This document shows, piece by piece, positions 1 to 6,568 of a DNA stretch of 7,060 bases. Location of the stretch: positions 1 to 7,060 of the forward strand of contig DAOUQU010000080.1 of NCBI GenBank assembly GCA_030625445.1, given 5' to 3'. Each line of letters opens with the position of its first letter. The first letter of the stretch is position 1. This stretch comes from Gammaproteobacteria bacterium (lineage in GTDB: Bacteria > Pseudomonadota > Gammaproteobacteria > Chromatiales > Chromatiaceae). Position numbers and translations under genes: made by a program. The notes under the pieces were generated by a model. It was given only the letters and a program-made list of their open reading frames with translations, did no database searches and was not told where the DNA came from.

Positions 1-86
1 GTCATTCCGGCATGCTTTTAGCCGGAATCCATGTTTTTAATCTGTAATCGGTTGATGCTATGGATTCCGGCCTTCGCCGGAATGAC
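1..86. repeat. Palindromic intergenic repeat (GTCATTCCGGC / GCCGGAATGAC type)
   Basis: The outer arms gtcattccggc (1-11) and gccggaatgac (76-86) are perfect reverse complements. Inner arms gccggaatccat (21-32) and atggattccggc (60-71) are also perfect complements, and smaller hairpins form within each half (ccggc/gccgg near 7-25 and ggccttcgcc near 69-78). The element can therefore fold as one long cruciform or as two short hairpins. Sequences of this kind recur many times in intergenic DNA of many proteobacteria. It encodes no protein and may continue left of the window. Its role is unknown; it could act as a transcript-end hairpin or be a non-autonomous mobile repeat. Confidence 0.75.
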
Positions 87-115
87 AAGTTTTGGGGTTT
101 TGCAAGAGGCTCAAT

Positions 116-146
116 AAAAAGGCCGCAGTTTGAGCTGCGGCCTTTT
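116..146. terminator. Rho-independent terminator, symmetric
   Basis: A perfect 8-bp GC-rich stem, ggccgcag (121-128) and ctgcggcc (135-142), closes a 6-base loop (tttgag). It is flanked by AAAAA on the left and TTTT on the right, so it can work in either direction. No gene on the - strand lies close to its right, so it most likely ends a + strand transcript entering from left of the window. It also insulates the DUF971-MoaD gene from upstream readthrough. Confidence 0.85.
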
Positions 147-334
147 GCTATTCAGTGATGAAGTTTCAACTACATCGGCACACAGCAACGACTTCCGCCA
201 ATCACTCGACAGACATTCGTTCTAAATAGCCACTTCTTCATTGAAATCATCATTTACGCAGTCTCCGCCGTTCACTCTGAACTTGCAAGTTTTTTTTGAG
301 ATGCTAGGCTAGCGTACCCTGACTCTGCCGGATC
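147..334. other. Gene-free upstream region of the DUF971-MoaD gene
   Basis: No credible coding region is seen between the terminator and the DUF971-MoaD start. The DNA is fairly AT-rich, with a run of eight T (290-297). The only regulatory candidate is a weak sigma70-like pair near 283-310. No riboswitch-like structure or clear operator was recognised. Confidence 0.5.
283..310 (+). promoter_or_regulatory. Weak candidate promoter for the DUF971-MoaD gene
   Basis: TTGCAA (283-288) resembles a -35 box. After 16 bases, TAGGCT (305-310) could serve as a -10 box, though it keeps only the T, A and final T of TATAAT. The distance to the start codon (about 25-30 bases) would give a short leader. A small imperfect palindrome, gctag-g-ctagc, overlaps the -10. 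This is inference from weak matches. Confidence 0.25.
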
Positions 335-340
335 ATGATA

Positions 341-982
341 ATGGCGCAGACACCACAACCAACGAACATTCAACTGCACAGCAAATCCCATGTGCTTTCG
401 CTTACCTTCGATGACGGCAGCCATTTCGACCTGCCATGTGGATACCTGCGAGTATTCTCTCCTGCTGCCGAAGTGAAAGCCGATGACAAACCCGTCAGCG
501 GCAAGGAGCAGGTCAATATCACGGCCATCGAGCCACAGGGCAACTACGCGCTCTCATTTGTATTTGATGATGGCCACGATACCGGCATCTACTCCTGGGA
601 GACGCTCTACAATCTGGGCAAACAGCAGCACTCCAACTGGCAGGACTACCTGCAACGGCTCAAAGCGCACGAAATCGAGCGCAACAGTGAAGCAGATACA
701 ACAGAGCAACAACGTCAAGTCACCATTCTCTACTTCGCCTATCTGGTGAACAAGCTGCGCAAGGAGTCGGAAGAGCTGACGCTTCCCGGCAAGATTGATA
801 CCGTAGAGAAATTGCTTGAACATCTGCAGCGCCGCGAGCGTGAGCGCGGTTATCTGCTGGCGGCAGAGCATATCCAGGTCACGGTAAACAGAGAGTTTGC
901 CGAGTCATTTACCCGCCTCGATGATGGGGATGAGATTGGAATTACGCCTGTAACACCGACGCCTCCGGCAGCTCCGAAATAG
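341..982 (+). CDS. DUF971 (GBBH-like N-terminal) protein fused to a MoaD/ThiS-like beta-grasp domain
   Basis: The product is about 213 residues with two parts. Residues 8-112 match the DUF971 family: FDDG (23-26), LPCGYLRVFSP (31-41), VNITAIEPQGNYA (58-70), FDDGH and IYSWETLY (75-90), WQDYL (100-104). DUF971 is the domain at the N-terminus of gamma-butyrobetaine hydroxylase and at the C-terminus of the Fe-S scaffold HCF101. Only one Cys (C33) is present, so the Cys3His zinc site of the hydroxylases is absent. After a polar linker, residues 126-207 look like MoaD/ThiS: VTILYFAYLVNKLR, a helix 'TVEKLLEHL', 'VTVNREF', and DDGDEIGITPVT. The usual terminal Gly-Gly is missing; the chain ends PTPPAAPK. 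Ordinary DUF971 proteins are about 125 residues, so this is a real two-domain fusion. No MoaE or moeB gene is nearby. The start at 341 has GGA 8 bases upstream; an in-frame ATG at 335 adds two residues. The biochemical role is unknown; a link to Fe-S or sulfur-transfer metabolism is only an inference. Confidence 0.85.
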   Translation: MAQTPQPTNIQLHSKSHVLSLTFDDGSHFDLPCGYLRVFSPAAEVKADDKPVSGKEQVNITAIEPQGNYALSFVFDDGHDTGIYSWETLYNLGKQQHSNWQDYLQRLKAHEIERNSEADTTEQQRQVTILYFAYLVNKLRKESEELTLPGKIDTVEKLLEHLQRRERERGYLLAAEHIQVTVNREFAESFTRLDDGDEIGITPVTPTPPAAPK

Positions 983-1062
983 GTGTAACATTAACCACGG
1001 AACAGACGGGCAAATAACAACTCAATAACTCCGCGTATTGAATACATTTTGTTAATACAGAC

Positions 1063-1140
1063 GTCATTGCGAGGAGCCGGAGGCGACGCGGCAATCTACA
1101 AATCAGATTGCCGCGGTCGCTTAGGCTCCCTCGCAATGAC
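1063..1140. repeat. Palindromic repeat of the GTCATTGCGAGGAGC family
   Basis: The outer arms gtcattgcgaggagcc (1063-1078) and ggctccctcgcaatgac (1124-1140) are complementary apart from one bulged base. The inner arms cgcggcaatct (1087-1097) and agattgccgcg (1105-1115) are perfectly complementary, and gcgac/gtcgc (1083-1087, 1116-1120) extends the stem. The whole element can fold into one long hairpin with a 7-base loop. Elements with this consensus are widely scattered in intergenic DNA of many bacteria and carry no genes. It differs in sequence from the repeat at 1-86. Confidence 0.85.
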
Positions 1141-1246
1141 AGTATTCACTCTGAATAATTGAGATTATTATCCAGTACTATACCGATCTCCTCTTCACAT
1201 TTCTCCTGCACCTGCTAGACTTCGATCAAGCGGCTGATGGAACGCA

Positions 1247-1274
1247 TTGTTCCTGACAAGTCGCCCTATACAAT
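1247..1274 (+). promoter_or_regulatory. Candidate sigma70 promoter for sucAB
   Basis: TACAAT (1269-1274) matches five of six bases of the -10 consensus. TTGTTC (1247-1252) keeps the key TTG of the -35, with a 16-base spacer. A start near 1281 would leave a leader of about 20 bases that still contains the ribosome binding site. If correct, it excludes translation from the in-frame ATG at 1237. Confidence 0.45.
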
Positions 1275-1283
1275 AATAATGAT

Positions 1284-1291
1284 GGGGAGGA
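1284..1291 (+). promoter_or_regulatory. Strong ribosome binding site of sucA
   Basis: GGGGAGGA lies 8 bases before the ATG at 1300. It is the best Shine-Dalgarno match in the window and fixes the sucA start, ruling out the upstream in-frame ATGs at 1237, 1279 and 1282. Confidence 0.85.
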
Positions 1292-1299
1292 GAATCACC

Positions 1300-4152
1300 A
1301 TGAGTTCACCACTGCTCGAGAAGCTATACCATACTTCACCTTTTTCCGGCGCCAATGCGGCTTATATCGAGCAACTCTACGAAGATTACCTGCTCGATCC
1401 TGACAGCATCGATCCCGGCTGGAGAGAGCATTTCGACGCATTGCCCGGTGAGTCAGCAACAGTTGACACGCCGCACTCCAAAATCCGGCAACAGTTTGCA
1501 GAACAAGCCAAAGCTGCAGCTAGCACTATTCCCTGCAAAAAACTGACACCTGATGCTGCAGAAAAGCAGAGCGCTGTGTTACGCCTGATCAATGCCTACC
1601 GGGTGCGAGGTCATCAGAATGCCTCCCTCGATCCACTCAAATTAAGAGAGATGGAGATCCTGGCTGAACTCACTCCGGAACATCACCATCTGCAACAGAG
1701 TGATATGCCCAAGGAGTTCCATACCGGTTCTCTGTATGCGCCGAACCGCCTGCCACTCAATCAGATTATTAGTTTTCTGAAAGAGGTCTATACGCAGCAC
1801 TCCGGCTTTGAATATATGCACATCACCGCCACCGAGGAGAAACGCTGGCTGCAAAAACGCATCGAGGGATATCGCGCCAGGCCGGTGCTCGAGGCTGATG
1901 ATCGCATCTGGCTGCTTAAATTGCTCACTGCGGCCGAGGGGCTGGAGCGCTATCTGCATACGCGTTACGTGGGACAGAAACGCTTCTCGCTGGAGGGAGG
2001 CGATTCGCTGATTCCACTGCTGGATGAGCTGATTCAGCGGGCCGGAAAATCGCGCATGGAGGAGATCGTCATCGGCATGGCGCACCGCGGACGCCTGAAT
2101 GTGCTCACCAATATCGTTGGAAAATCACCCTGTGACCTGTTCGATGAATTTGAAGGAAAAAAGGAGTCCCACGGCATCATCATTGCCGGTGATGTGAAAT
2201 ACCACATGGGATTCTCGGCCGATATTGATACGCCTGGCCACACCATTCATGTCGCACTGGGGTTCAACCCGTCGCATCTTGAAATTATCGGTCCGGTTAT
2301 CGAGGGTTCGGTGCGCGCACGCCAGATGCGGCGCATGGATTTTCAAGGCGACAAAGTGTTGCCGGTATTGATTCATGGTGATGCTTCATTTGCCGGACAG
2401 GGTGTGGTGATGGAGACGCTGCAGCTGTCACAGGCACGGGGGTTCAGCACCGGAGGCACGGTGCATATCGTCATCAACAACCAGATTGGCTTCACAGTCA
2501 GCAACCCGCTTGACTCGCGCTCGACAGCCTACTGTACCGATGTGGGGAAGATGGTGCAGGCGCCGGTTTTTCATGTCAATGGTGATGATCCCGAAGCAGT
2601 GATCTTCATCACCCGCCTGGCCATGGACTACCGCAATACCTTTCACAAGGACGTCATTATCGATCTCGTCTGCTACCGGCGCCTTGGCCACAATGAGGCG
2701 GATGAACCTGCCGTCACCCAGCCAATGATGTATGACAAGATTCGCAACCATGCCACTGCACGCACTCTTTATGCCGAGTCACTGATCGCCACTGATGTGA
2801 TCACCCCGGATGAAGTGGAGCAGATGGTCAGTGACTATCGCGATGCGCTCGACCAGGGTGAGATCGTCTCCAGACCGGTGAAAAAGGGGGTGCTCAACCC
2901 CTATGCCGCCCACTGGCAGGAGCATAAGGGATTTGCCTGGAGTGATACAGCAGAGACAGCTGTTGACGCTAATCTGCTGGTCGAACTTGGCATGAAGCTG
3001 ATTGAATTACCACGGGGCTTTATCCCGCATTCACGCATAAAACGCCTGCTGGAGAGCCGTCGGCGCATGGCTGAAGGCGAACTGCTTGCCGACTGGGGTT
3101 ATGCCGAAAATCTTGCCTATGCCTCACTATTGCATGAAGGACACAATGTACGCTTATGCGGGCAGGACAGCGGACGCGGCACCTTTTTCCATCGCCACGC
3201 GATCCTGCACAACCAGAGAGATGGAAGCTCCTATGTACCCCTCAAGCAGACTGCTGCCGACGGGGCAAACTTCACTATCATCGATTCGCTGCTCTCCGAA
3301 GAGGCGGTACTCGGTTTTGAATACGGTTATGCGGCCGCAGACCCGGAAACCCTGGTGATCTGGGAGGCGCAATTTGGTGATTTTGCCAATGTAGCGCAGG
3401 TCGTCATCGATCAGTTCATCACATCGGGCGGCACCAAGTGGGGGCTCTCCTGCAACATCACGATGCTGCTGCCTCATGGACAGGAGGGACAGGGTGCAGA
3501 GCACTCATCGGCGCGTCTGGAACGATTTTTACAATTGAGCGCTGAAAACAATATCCAGGTGTGCGTACCCACGACGCCGGCGCAGATTTTTCATCTGCTG
3601 CGGCGGCAGGTGATCCGTCCTTCCAGAATTCCGCTGATTGCCCTGACGCCCAAGAGCCTGCTGCGCCATCCGCTGGCTACATCCCCCATCCATGATCTGG
3701 CGGAGGGAGATTTCCAGCCTGTCATCGGTGAAATCGATCCAATTAAACCGGCCGATGTCAAAAGAGTCATCGCCTGCAGCGGCAAGGTCTACTATGAGCT
3801 TCTTGAGGCACGACGCAGCAGGGAACTGACTGATACGGCAATTATTCGCATCGAAGAGCTCTACCCATTCCCGCGTGAACATTTCGCTGCAGCAACGCTC
3901 CCTTTTGTGAATGCCCAAACCCTGATCTGGTGCCAGGAAGAGCCGCAGAACCAGGGCGCATGGGATCAGATCAAACATCGACTGACGTGGCAGATGCCGG
4001 ACAAGCGCCACCTCTACTACGTCGGCCGCTGCTCATCTGCTGCACCTGCGACCGGTTACCATCCGATGCATGAGATGCAGCAGGAAACCCTGGTAGACGA
4101 TGCACTGTGTGGCAACATCAACCCCAAAATGAACCGGAGAGTACCATCATGA
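1300..4152 (+). CDS. sucA: 2-oxoglutarate dehydrogenase E1 component (SucA)
   Basis: This thiamine-diphosphate enzyme decarboxylates 2-oxoglutarate and transfers the succinyl group to the lipoyl arm of SucB in the cytoplasmic TCA-cycle complex. The product is 950 residues, close to the usual 930-950. The N-terminal signature FSGANAAYIEQLYEDYLLDP binds the rest of the complex in related enzymes. The catalytic core shows GMAHRGRLNVL (H262), YHMGFSAD (H302), HGDASFAGQGVV (D361) and NNQIGFT (N394); the 33-residue spacing from D361 to N394 fits the magnesium-diphosphate motif of E1o enzymes. The transketolase-like part carries LLPHGQEGQGAEHSSAR (around H726). The C-terminus has the expected EEPQNQGAW and YHPMHEMQQ-like segments. 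The start at 1300 follows a strong GGGGAGGA site and aligns with the family's N-terminus. Its stop overlaps the sucB start (ATGA). No truncation or missing catalytic residue was seen. Confidence 0.98.
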   Translation: MSSPLLEKLYHTSPFSGANAAYIEQLYEDYLLDPDSIDPGWREHFDALPGESATVDTPHSKIRQQFAEQAKAAASTIPCKKLTPDAAEKQSAVLRLINAYRVRGHQNASLDPLKLREMEILAELTPEHHHLQQSDMPKEFHTGSLYAPNRLPLNQIISFLKEVYTQHSGFEYMHITATEEKRWLQKRIEGYRARPVLEADDRIWLLKLLTAAEGLERYLHTRYVGQKRFSLEGGDSLIPLLDELIQRAGKSRMEEIVIGMAHRGRLNVLTNIVGKSPCDLFDEFEGKKESHGIIIAGDVKYHMGFSADIDTPGHTIHVALGFNPSHLEIIGPVIEGSVRARQMRRMDFQGDKVLPVLIHGDASFAGQGVVMETLQLSQARGFSTGGTVHIVINNQIGFTVSNPLDSRSTAYCTDVGKMVQAPVFHVNGDDPEAVIFITRLAMDYRNTFHKDVIIDLVCYRRLGHNEADEPAVTQPMMYDKIRNHATARTLYAESLIATDVITPDEVEQMVSDYRDALDQGEIVSRPVKKGVLNPYAAHWQEHKGFAWSDTAETAVDANLLVELGMKLIELPRGFIPHSRIKRLLESRRRMAEGELLADWGYAENLAYASLLHEGHNVRLCGQDSGRGTFFHRHAILHNQRDGSSYVPLKQTAADGANFTIIDSLLSEEAVLGFEYGYAAADPETLVIWEAQFGDFANVAQVVIDQFITSGGTKWGLSCNITMLLPHGQEGQGAEHSSARLERFLQLSAENNIQVCVPTTPAQIFHLLRRQVIRPSRIPLIALTPKSLLRHPLATSPIHDLAEGDFQPVIGEIDPIKPADVKRVIACSGKVYYELLEARRSRELTDTAIIRIEELYPFPREHFAAATLPFVNAQTLIWCQEEPQNQGAWDQIKHRLTWQMPDKRHLYYVGRCSSAAPATGYHPMHEMQQETLVDDALCGNINPKMNRRVPS
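4136..4140 (+). promoter_or_regulatory. Ribosome binding site of sucB inside the sucA 3' end
   Basis: GGAGA sits 8 bases before the sucB ATG at 4149, within the last sucA codons. It selects ATG 4149 over the in-frame ATG at 4107, which would add 14 residues absent from the family. Confidence 0.75.
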
Positions 4153-5363
4153 CTGTTGAGGTCAAAGTCCCTGCCCTGCCTGAATCTGTCGTTGATGCCA
4201 CCATCCTCGACTGGCACAGAAAAATCGGCCATGGCGTCTCCCGCGATGAAAATCTTGTCGATCTGGAGACCGACAAGGTGGTTCTGGAAGTACCGGCCCC
4301 AGTCGACGGCGTGTTAACAGAGATTCTTTTTCATGAGGGGGATACCGTTGAAACCGGGCAGATCCTGGCAACTATTGATGAAACTGCGACTCTCTCGGCA
4401 GCAAAAAAAGATGCTGGCGCTGCGCAACAGCCTGCAACGATGCAGAAACAACCAGCAGCTGACGAACAGATTTTGACACCTGCTGTACGACGCCTGGTCA
4501 GGGAACTTGATCTTGACCCGCAACAAATCCCCGGCAGCGGCAAGAATGGGCGCATCCTCAAAGCGGATGTCATGAAATTCCTGGATCAGCAGGAACCGGA
4601 TGAAACGGCACAGGAGCTGCAGGCACTGAGAAGCGATGAAGCTGATACACAGCCACAGGGAGAGCGTTTGGAGCAGCGTGTTCCCATGACCCGCCTGCGC
4701 GCTAGAGTTGCGGAACGCCTGCTTGAAGCACAGCAAAATGCGGCCATTCTGACCACCTTCAATGAGGTCGATCTACAGCAGATCATGGCGCTGCGCAGCA
4801 AGTACCAGGAGAAGTTTGAAAAGGCGCACGATGTACGCCTCGGCTTCATGTCATTCTTCATCAAGGCTAGTGTCGAAGCGCTGAAGAAATTCCCTGCAGT
4901 CAATGCCTCGGTAGATGGCAATGACATCATCTATCACGGCTACTTCGATATCGGTATTGCCGTTGGTTCGCCGCGCGGACTGGTGGTGCCGGTGCTACGC
5001 GATGCAGACCAGAGCTCCTTTGCGGAACTCGAGAAACGCGTCAGGGAGTATGGCCAAAAAGCGGTGGATGGCGCTATCAGTTATGAAGACCTCAGCGGCG
5101 GCACCTTCACCATCTCGAACGGCGGTGTCTATGGTTCGATGCTCTCCACGCCAATCCTCAATCCACCGCAATCCGCCATCCTGGGGATGCACAACATCCA
5201 GCAGCGTCCGGTGGTCGTTGACGGAGAGATCGTCATTCGCCCGATGATGTACCTGGCGCTCTCCTATGATCACCGCATCATCGATGGACGTGAAGCCGTG
5301 CAGTTTCTGATCAGCATCAAGGAGTCGCTGGAACACCCCGCCGCCATGCTGCTGGGGCTATAA
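4149..5363 (+). CDS. sucB: Dihydrolipoyllysine succinyltransferase E2 of 2-oxoglutarate dehydrogenase (SucB)
   Basis: SucB forms the core of the complex and transfers succinyl from its lipoyl group to CoA. The product is 404 residues, against 405 in E. coli. Three domains are visible: a lipoyl domain (about 2-77) with the modified lysine K43 in DLETDKVV; an Ala/Gln-rich linker followed by the E1/E3-binding domain (about 108-145: LTPAVRRLVRELDLDP and GSGKNGRILKADV); and the acyltransferase domain (about 173-404), ending in the active-site motif DHRIIDGREAV with H375 and D379. The linker between the second and third domains is acidic and Gln-rich (146-172). The start overlaps the sucA stop by four bases, so the two are very probably translationally coupled and made at a fixed ratio. 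Unlike many operons, no lpd gene follows; E3 must be supplied from another locus. Confidence 0.98.
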   Translation: MTVEVKVPALPESVVDATILDWHRKIGHGVSRDENLVDLETDKVVLEVPAPVDGVLTEILFHEGDTVETGQILATIDETATLSAAKKDAGAAQQPATMQKQPAADEQILTPAVRRLVRELDLDPQQIPGSGKNGRILKADVMKFLDQQEPDETAQELQALRSDEADTQPQGERLEQRVPMTRLRARVAERLLEAQQNAAILTTFNEVDLQQIMALRSKYQEKFEKAHDVRLGFMSFFIKASVEALKKFPAVNASVDGNDIIYHGYFDIGIAVGSPRGLVVPVLRDADQSSFAELEKRVREYGQKAVDGAISYEDLSGGTFTISNGGVYGSMLSTPILNPPQSAILGMHNIQQRPVVVDGEIVIRPMMYLALSYDHRIIDGREAVQFLISIKESLEHPAAMLLGL

Positions 5364-5366
5364 GAT

Positions 5367-5400
5367 AGGACTGAGTATTGAGTAGCGAGTACTCAGTCCT
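5367..5400. terminator. Hairpin between convergent sucB and tatC
   Basis: aggactgagta (5367-5377) and tactcagtcct (5390-5400) form a perfect 11-bp stem with a 12-base loop, starting four bases after the sucB stop codon. There is no T run on either side, so it is a weak intrinsic terminator candidate at best, but it is the only structure at this convergent junction. It is built from the heptad repeat described separately. Confidence 0.45.
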
Positions 5401-5425
5401 CACGTCTCAGTACTCAGTCCTCATC
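5370..5425. repeat. Degenerate 7-base tandem repeat (ACTCAGT / ACTGAGT), eight units
   Basis: Read in steps of seven from 5370: actgagt, attgagt, agcgagt, actcagt, cctcacg, tctcagt, actcagt, cctcatc. It includes a perfect 14-base direct repeat, gtactcagtcctca at 5389-5402 and 5410-5423, offset by 21 bases (three units). The first three units are GAGT-type and the later ones CAGT-type, which creates the hairpin. The right end covers the tatC stop codon and its last codons. Similar heptamer arrays are known in cyanobacteria and some other bacteria. Confidence 0.7.
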
Positions 5426-6568
5426 TAACTGTTTGAGAATGTTCCTCGCAACACCAACCTGCTCCTCATTTCCCTCTGCCAACACTTCGTAGAGAAGTTT
5501 ACGGGCCTCTTCGAGTTTCTCTTCATCACGCAGAGTCATGACGCGCTGTAGTTTGGAGTCGACGACATCTTCGATAATGGCGACGGCATCCTCATCGTCA
5601 TCATCAAACTCCTCATCCATATAGCTGTCGTCATCATCATCTTCATCTTCAGCAATAGTTTCGCTGGATTCTGATGCGGCTTCCTCAAGCTCCTCTTCTG
5701 CTTCGATACGATCGAGTTCCGCCTCCATCTCCGCATCTGTCGGCGCAACATAGTCATCCGGGTAGCCGGCTGTTGCTGCGGCTGCTGAAGTTTTCTCCTC
5801 CGTGTCCCCATCATCAACTGCAGCACTCTGCGCCGCCTCGATCTCCTCCTTGGTACGCACAAAATAGCGCGAAAAGAAGATACCCACTTCAAACAATATC
5901 CACATCGGTATCGCCAGCAGGGTTTGCGAGATGATATCCGGCGGTGTCAGAAACATACCGACAACGAAGGCGCCGACGATGACATAGGGGCGTTTTTTGC
6001 TCAGCTGTTCCGGGGTAATCATGCCCATCCATACGACGATGATGGTCGCGATGGGAATCTCGAACGCCATGCCGAAAGCAAAAAAGATCGTCAGTACGAA
6101 ATCGAGATAGGCTGCAATATCCGGCATCGCGTTGACGCCTTCCGGTGCAATGCCGGAGAGAAAAGCAAACACCAGCGGGAGCACCACATAGTAGGCAAAC
6201 AGCGCACCGAGGTAGAAGAGGAACGTGCTGGAGATCACCAGCGGCATCACCAGCTTGCGCTCGTGTTTATAGAGACCCGGCGCAACAAAACCCCACATCT
6301 GGTAGAAAATAAAGGGTATCGTGAGGAATATCGATGCCACCAGCGCCAGTTTGATCGGCGTCAGAAATGGAGAGAGTATGCCAATCGCTATGATGTCGCC
6401 CGGATAGGCATCTATCAGCGGCCGCGCAATCAGGGTAAAGAGATCATTGGCGACGAAAAACAACCCCAGAAATACCACAATCACCAGTATGACGATGCGC
6501 AGCAGGCGATCTCGCAGCTCAAAGAGGTGGCTTAAAAATGGCTGTTCGCTCTCTATCGACTCTGACAT
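5414..6568 (-). CDS. tatC: Twin-arginine translocase subunit TatC with a long acidic C-terminal extension
   Basis: TatC is the inner-membrane receptor for twin-arginine signal peptides, acting with TatB. Residues 1-240 form a complete six-helix TatC: HLFELRDRLL (E17), the WGFVAP and KHERK loop with F94 and E103 at the same numbers as in E. coli, the conserved E170 in FEIP, and TPPD (D211). E. coli TatC is about 258 residues; this protein has 384. The extra part, residues 241-384, should lie in the cytoplasm after helix 6. It has an Ala/Glu-rich stretch, a run of almost only Asp and Glu at 307-327, and a predicted helical tail (338-384) with EARKLLYEVLAEGNEEQ that resembles the C-terminal segment of FimV. 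The gene follows tatB after 35 bases but has no clear Shine-Dalgarno sequence (…ataagtcccc before ATG). The start is fixed by alignment with the family's N-terminus. Its stop lies in a heptad repeat and the gene converges on sucB. Confidence 0.97.
   Translation of the reverse strand: MSESIESEQPFLSHLFELRDRLLRIVILVIVVFLGLFFVANDLFTLIARPLIDAYPGDIIAIGILSPFLTPIKLALVASIFLTIPFIFYQMWGFVAPGLYKHERKLVMPLVISSTFLFYLGALFAYYVVLPLVFAFLSGIAPEGVNAMPDIAAYLDFVLTIFFAFGMAFEIPIATIIVVWMGMITPEQLSKKRPYVIVGAFVVGMFLTPPDIISQTLLAIPMWILFEVGIFFSRYFVRTKEEIEAAQSAAVDDGDTEEKTSAAAATAGYPDDYVAPTDAEMEAELDRIEAEEELEEAASESSETIAEDEDDDDDSYMDEEFDDDDEDAVAIIEDVVDSKLQRVMTLRDEEKLEEARKLLYEVLAEGNEEQVGVARNILKQLDED

Larger units (their letters stand above)
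983..1299. other. Intergenic region holding a palindromic repeat and the sucA promoter
   Basis: This 317-base gap contains the 78-base inverted repeat (1063-1140), a candidate sigma70 promoter (1247-1274) and the sucA ribosome binding site. No T-tailed terminator is seen after the DUF971-MoaD gene; the repeat hairpin is the only strong structure that could end its transcript. Short open frames here carry no recognisable protein. Confidence 0.6.

Noticed and set aside
1..146. CRISPR-like array suggested by repeated GCCGGAAT units
   Set aside because: The repeats are inverted rather than direct, spacing is irregular, and there are no spacers of uniform length.
942..1136. 64-codon open frame on the - strand across the intergenic repeat
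   Set aside because: It is made mostly of the palindromic repeat, which often yields such spurious frames.
1021..1163. Possible extended inverted symmetry around the repeat (ctcaat / attgag and tgaatac / gtattca)
   Set aside because: The matching pieces are only 6-7 bases with unequal gaps, which is within chance for AT-rich DNA.
1237..1299. In-frame N-terminal extension of sucA by 21 codons
   Set aside because: The extension has no family counterpart, overlaps the likely promoter, and a strong GGGGAGGA site lies just before the ATG at 1300.
3529..4011. 160-codon open frame on the - strand inside sucA
   Set aside because: It is a shadow of the conserved E1 coding sequence, with no ribosome site or known domain.
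4107..4148. In-frame N-terminal extension of sucB by 14 codons
   Set aside because: The MTVEVKVP start matches the family's normal N-terminus, has GGAGA 8 bases upstream, and overlaps the sucA stop in the common ATGA arrangement.
5924..6535. 203-codon open frame on the + strand opposite tatC
   Set aside because: It is antisense to the conserved TatC core, its translation is a low-complexity charged sequence without recognisable motifs, and the TatC reading is unambiguous.
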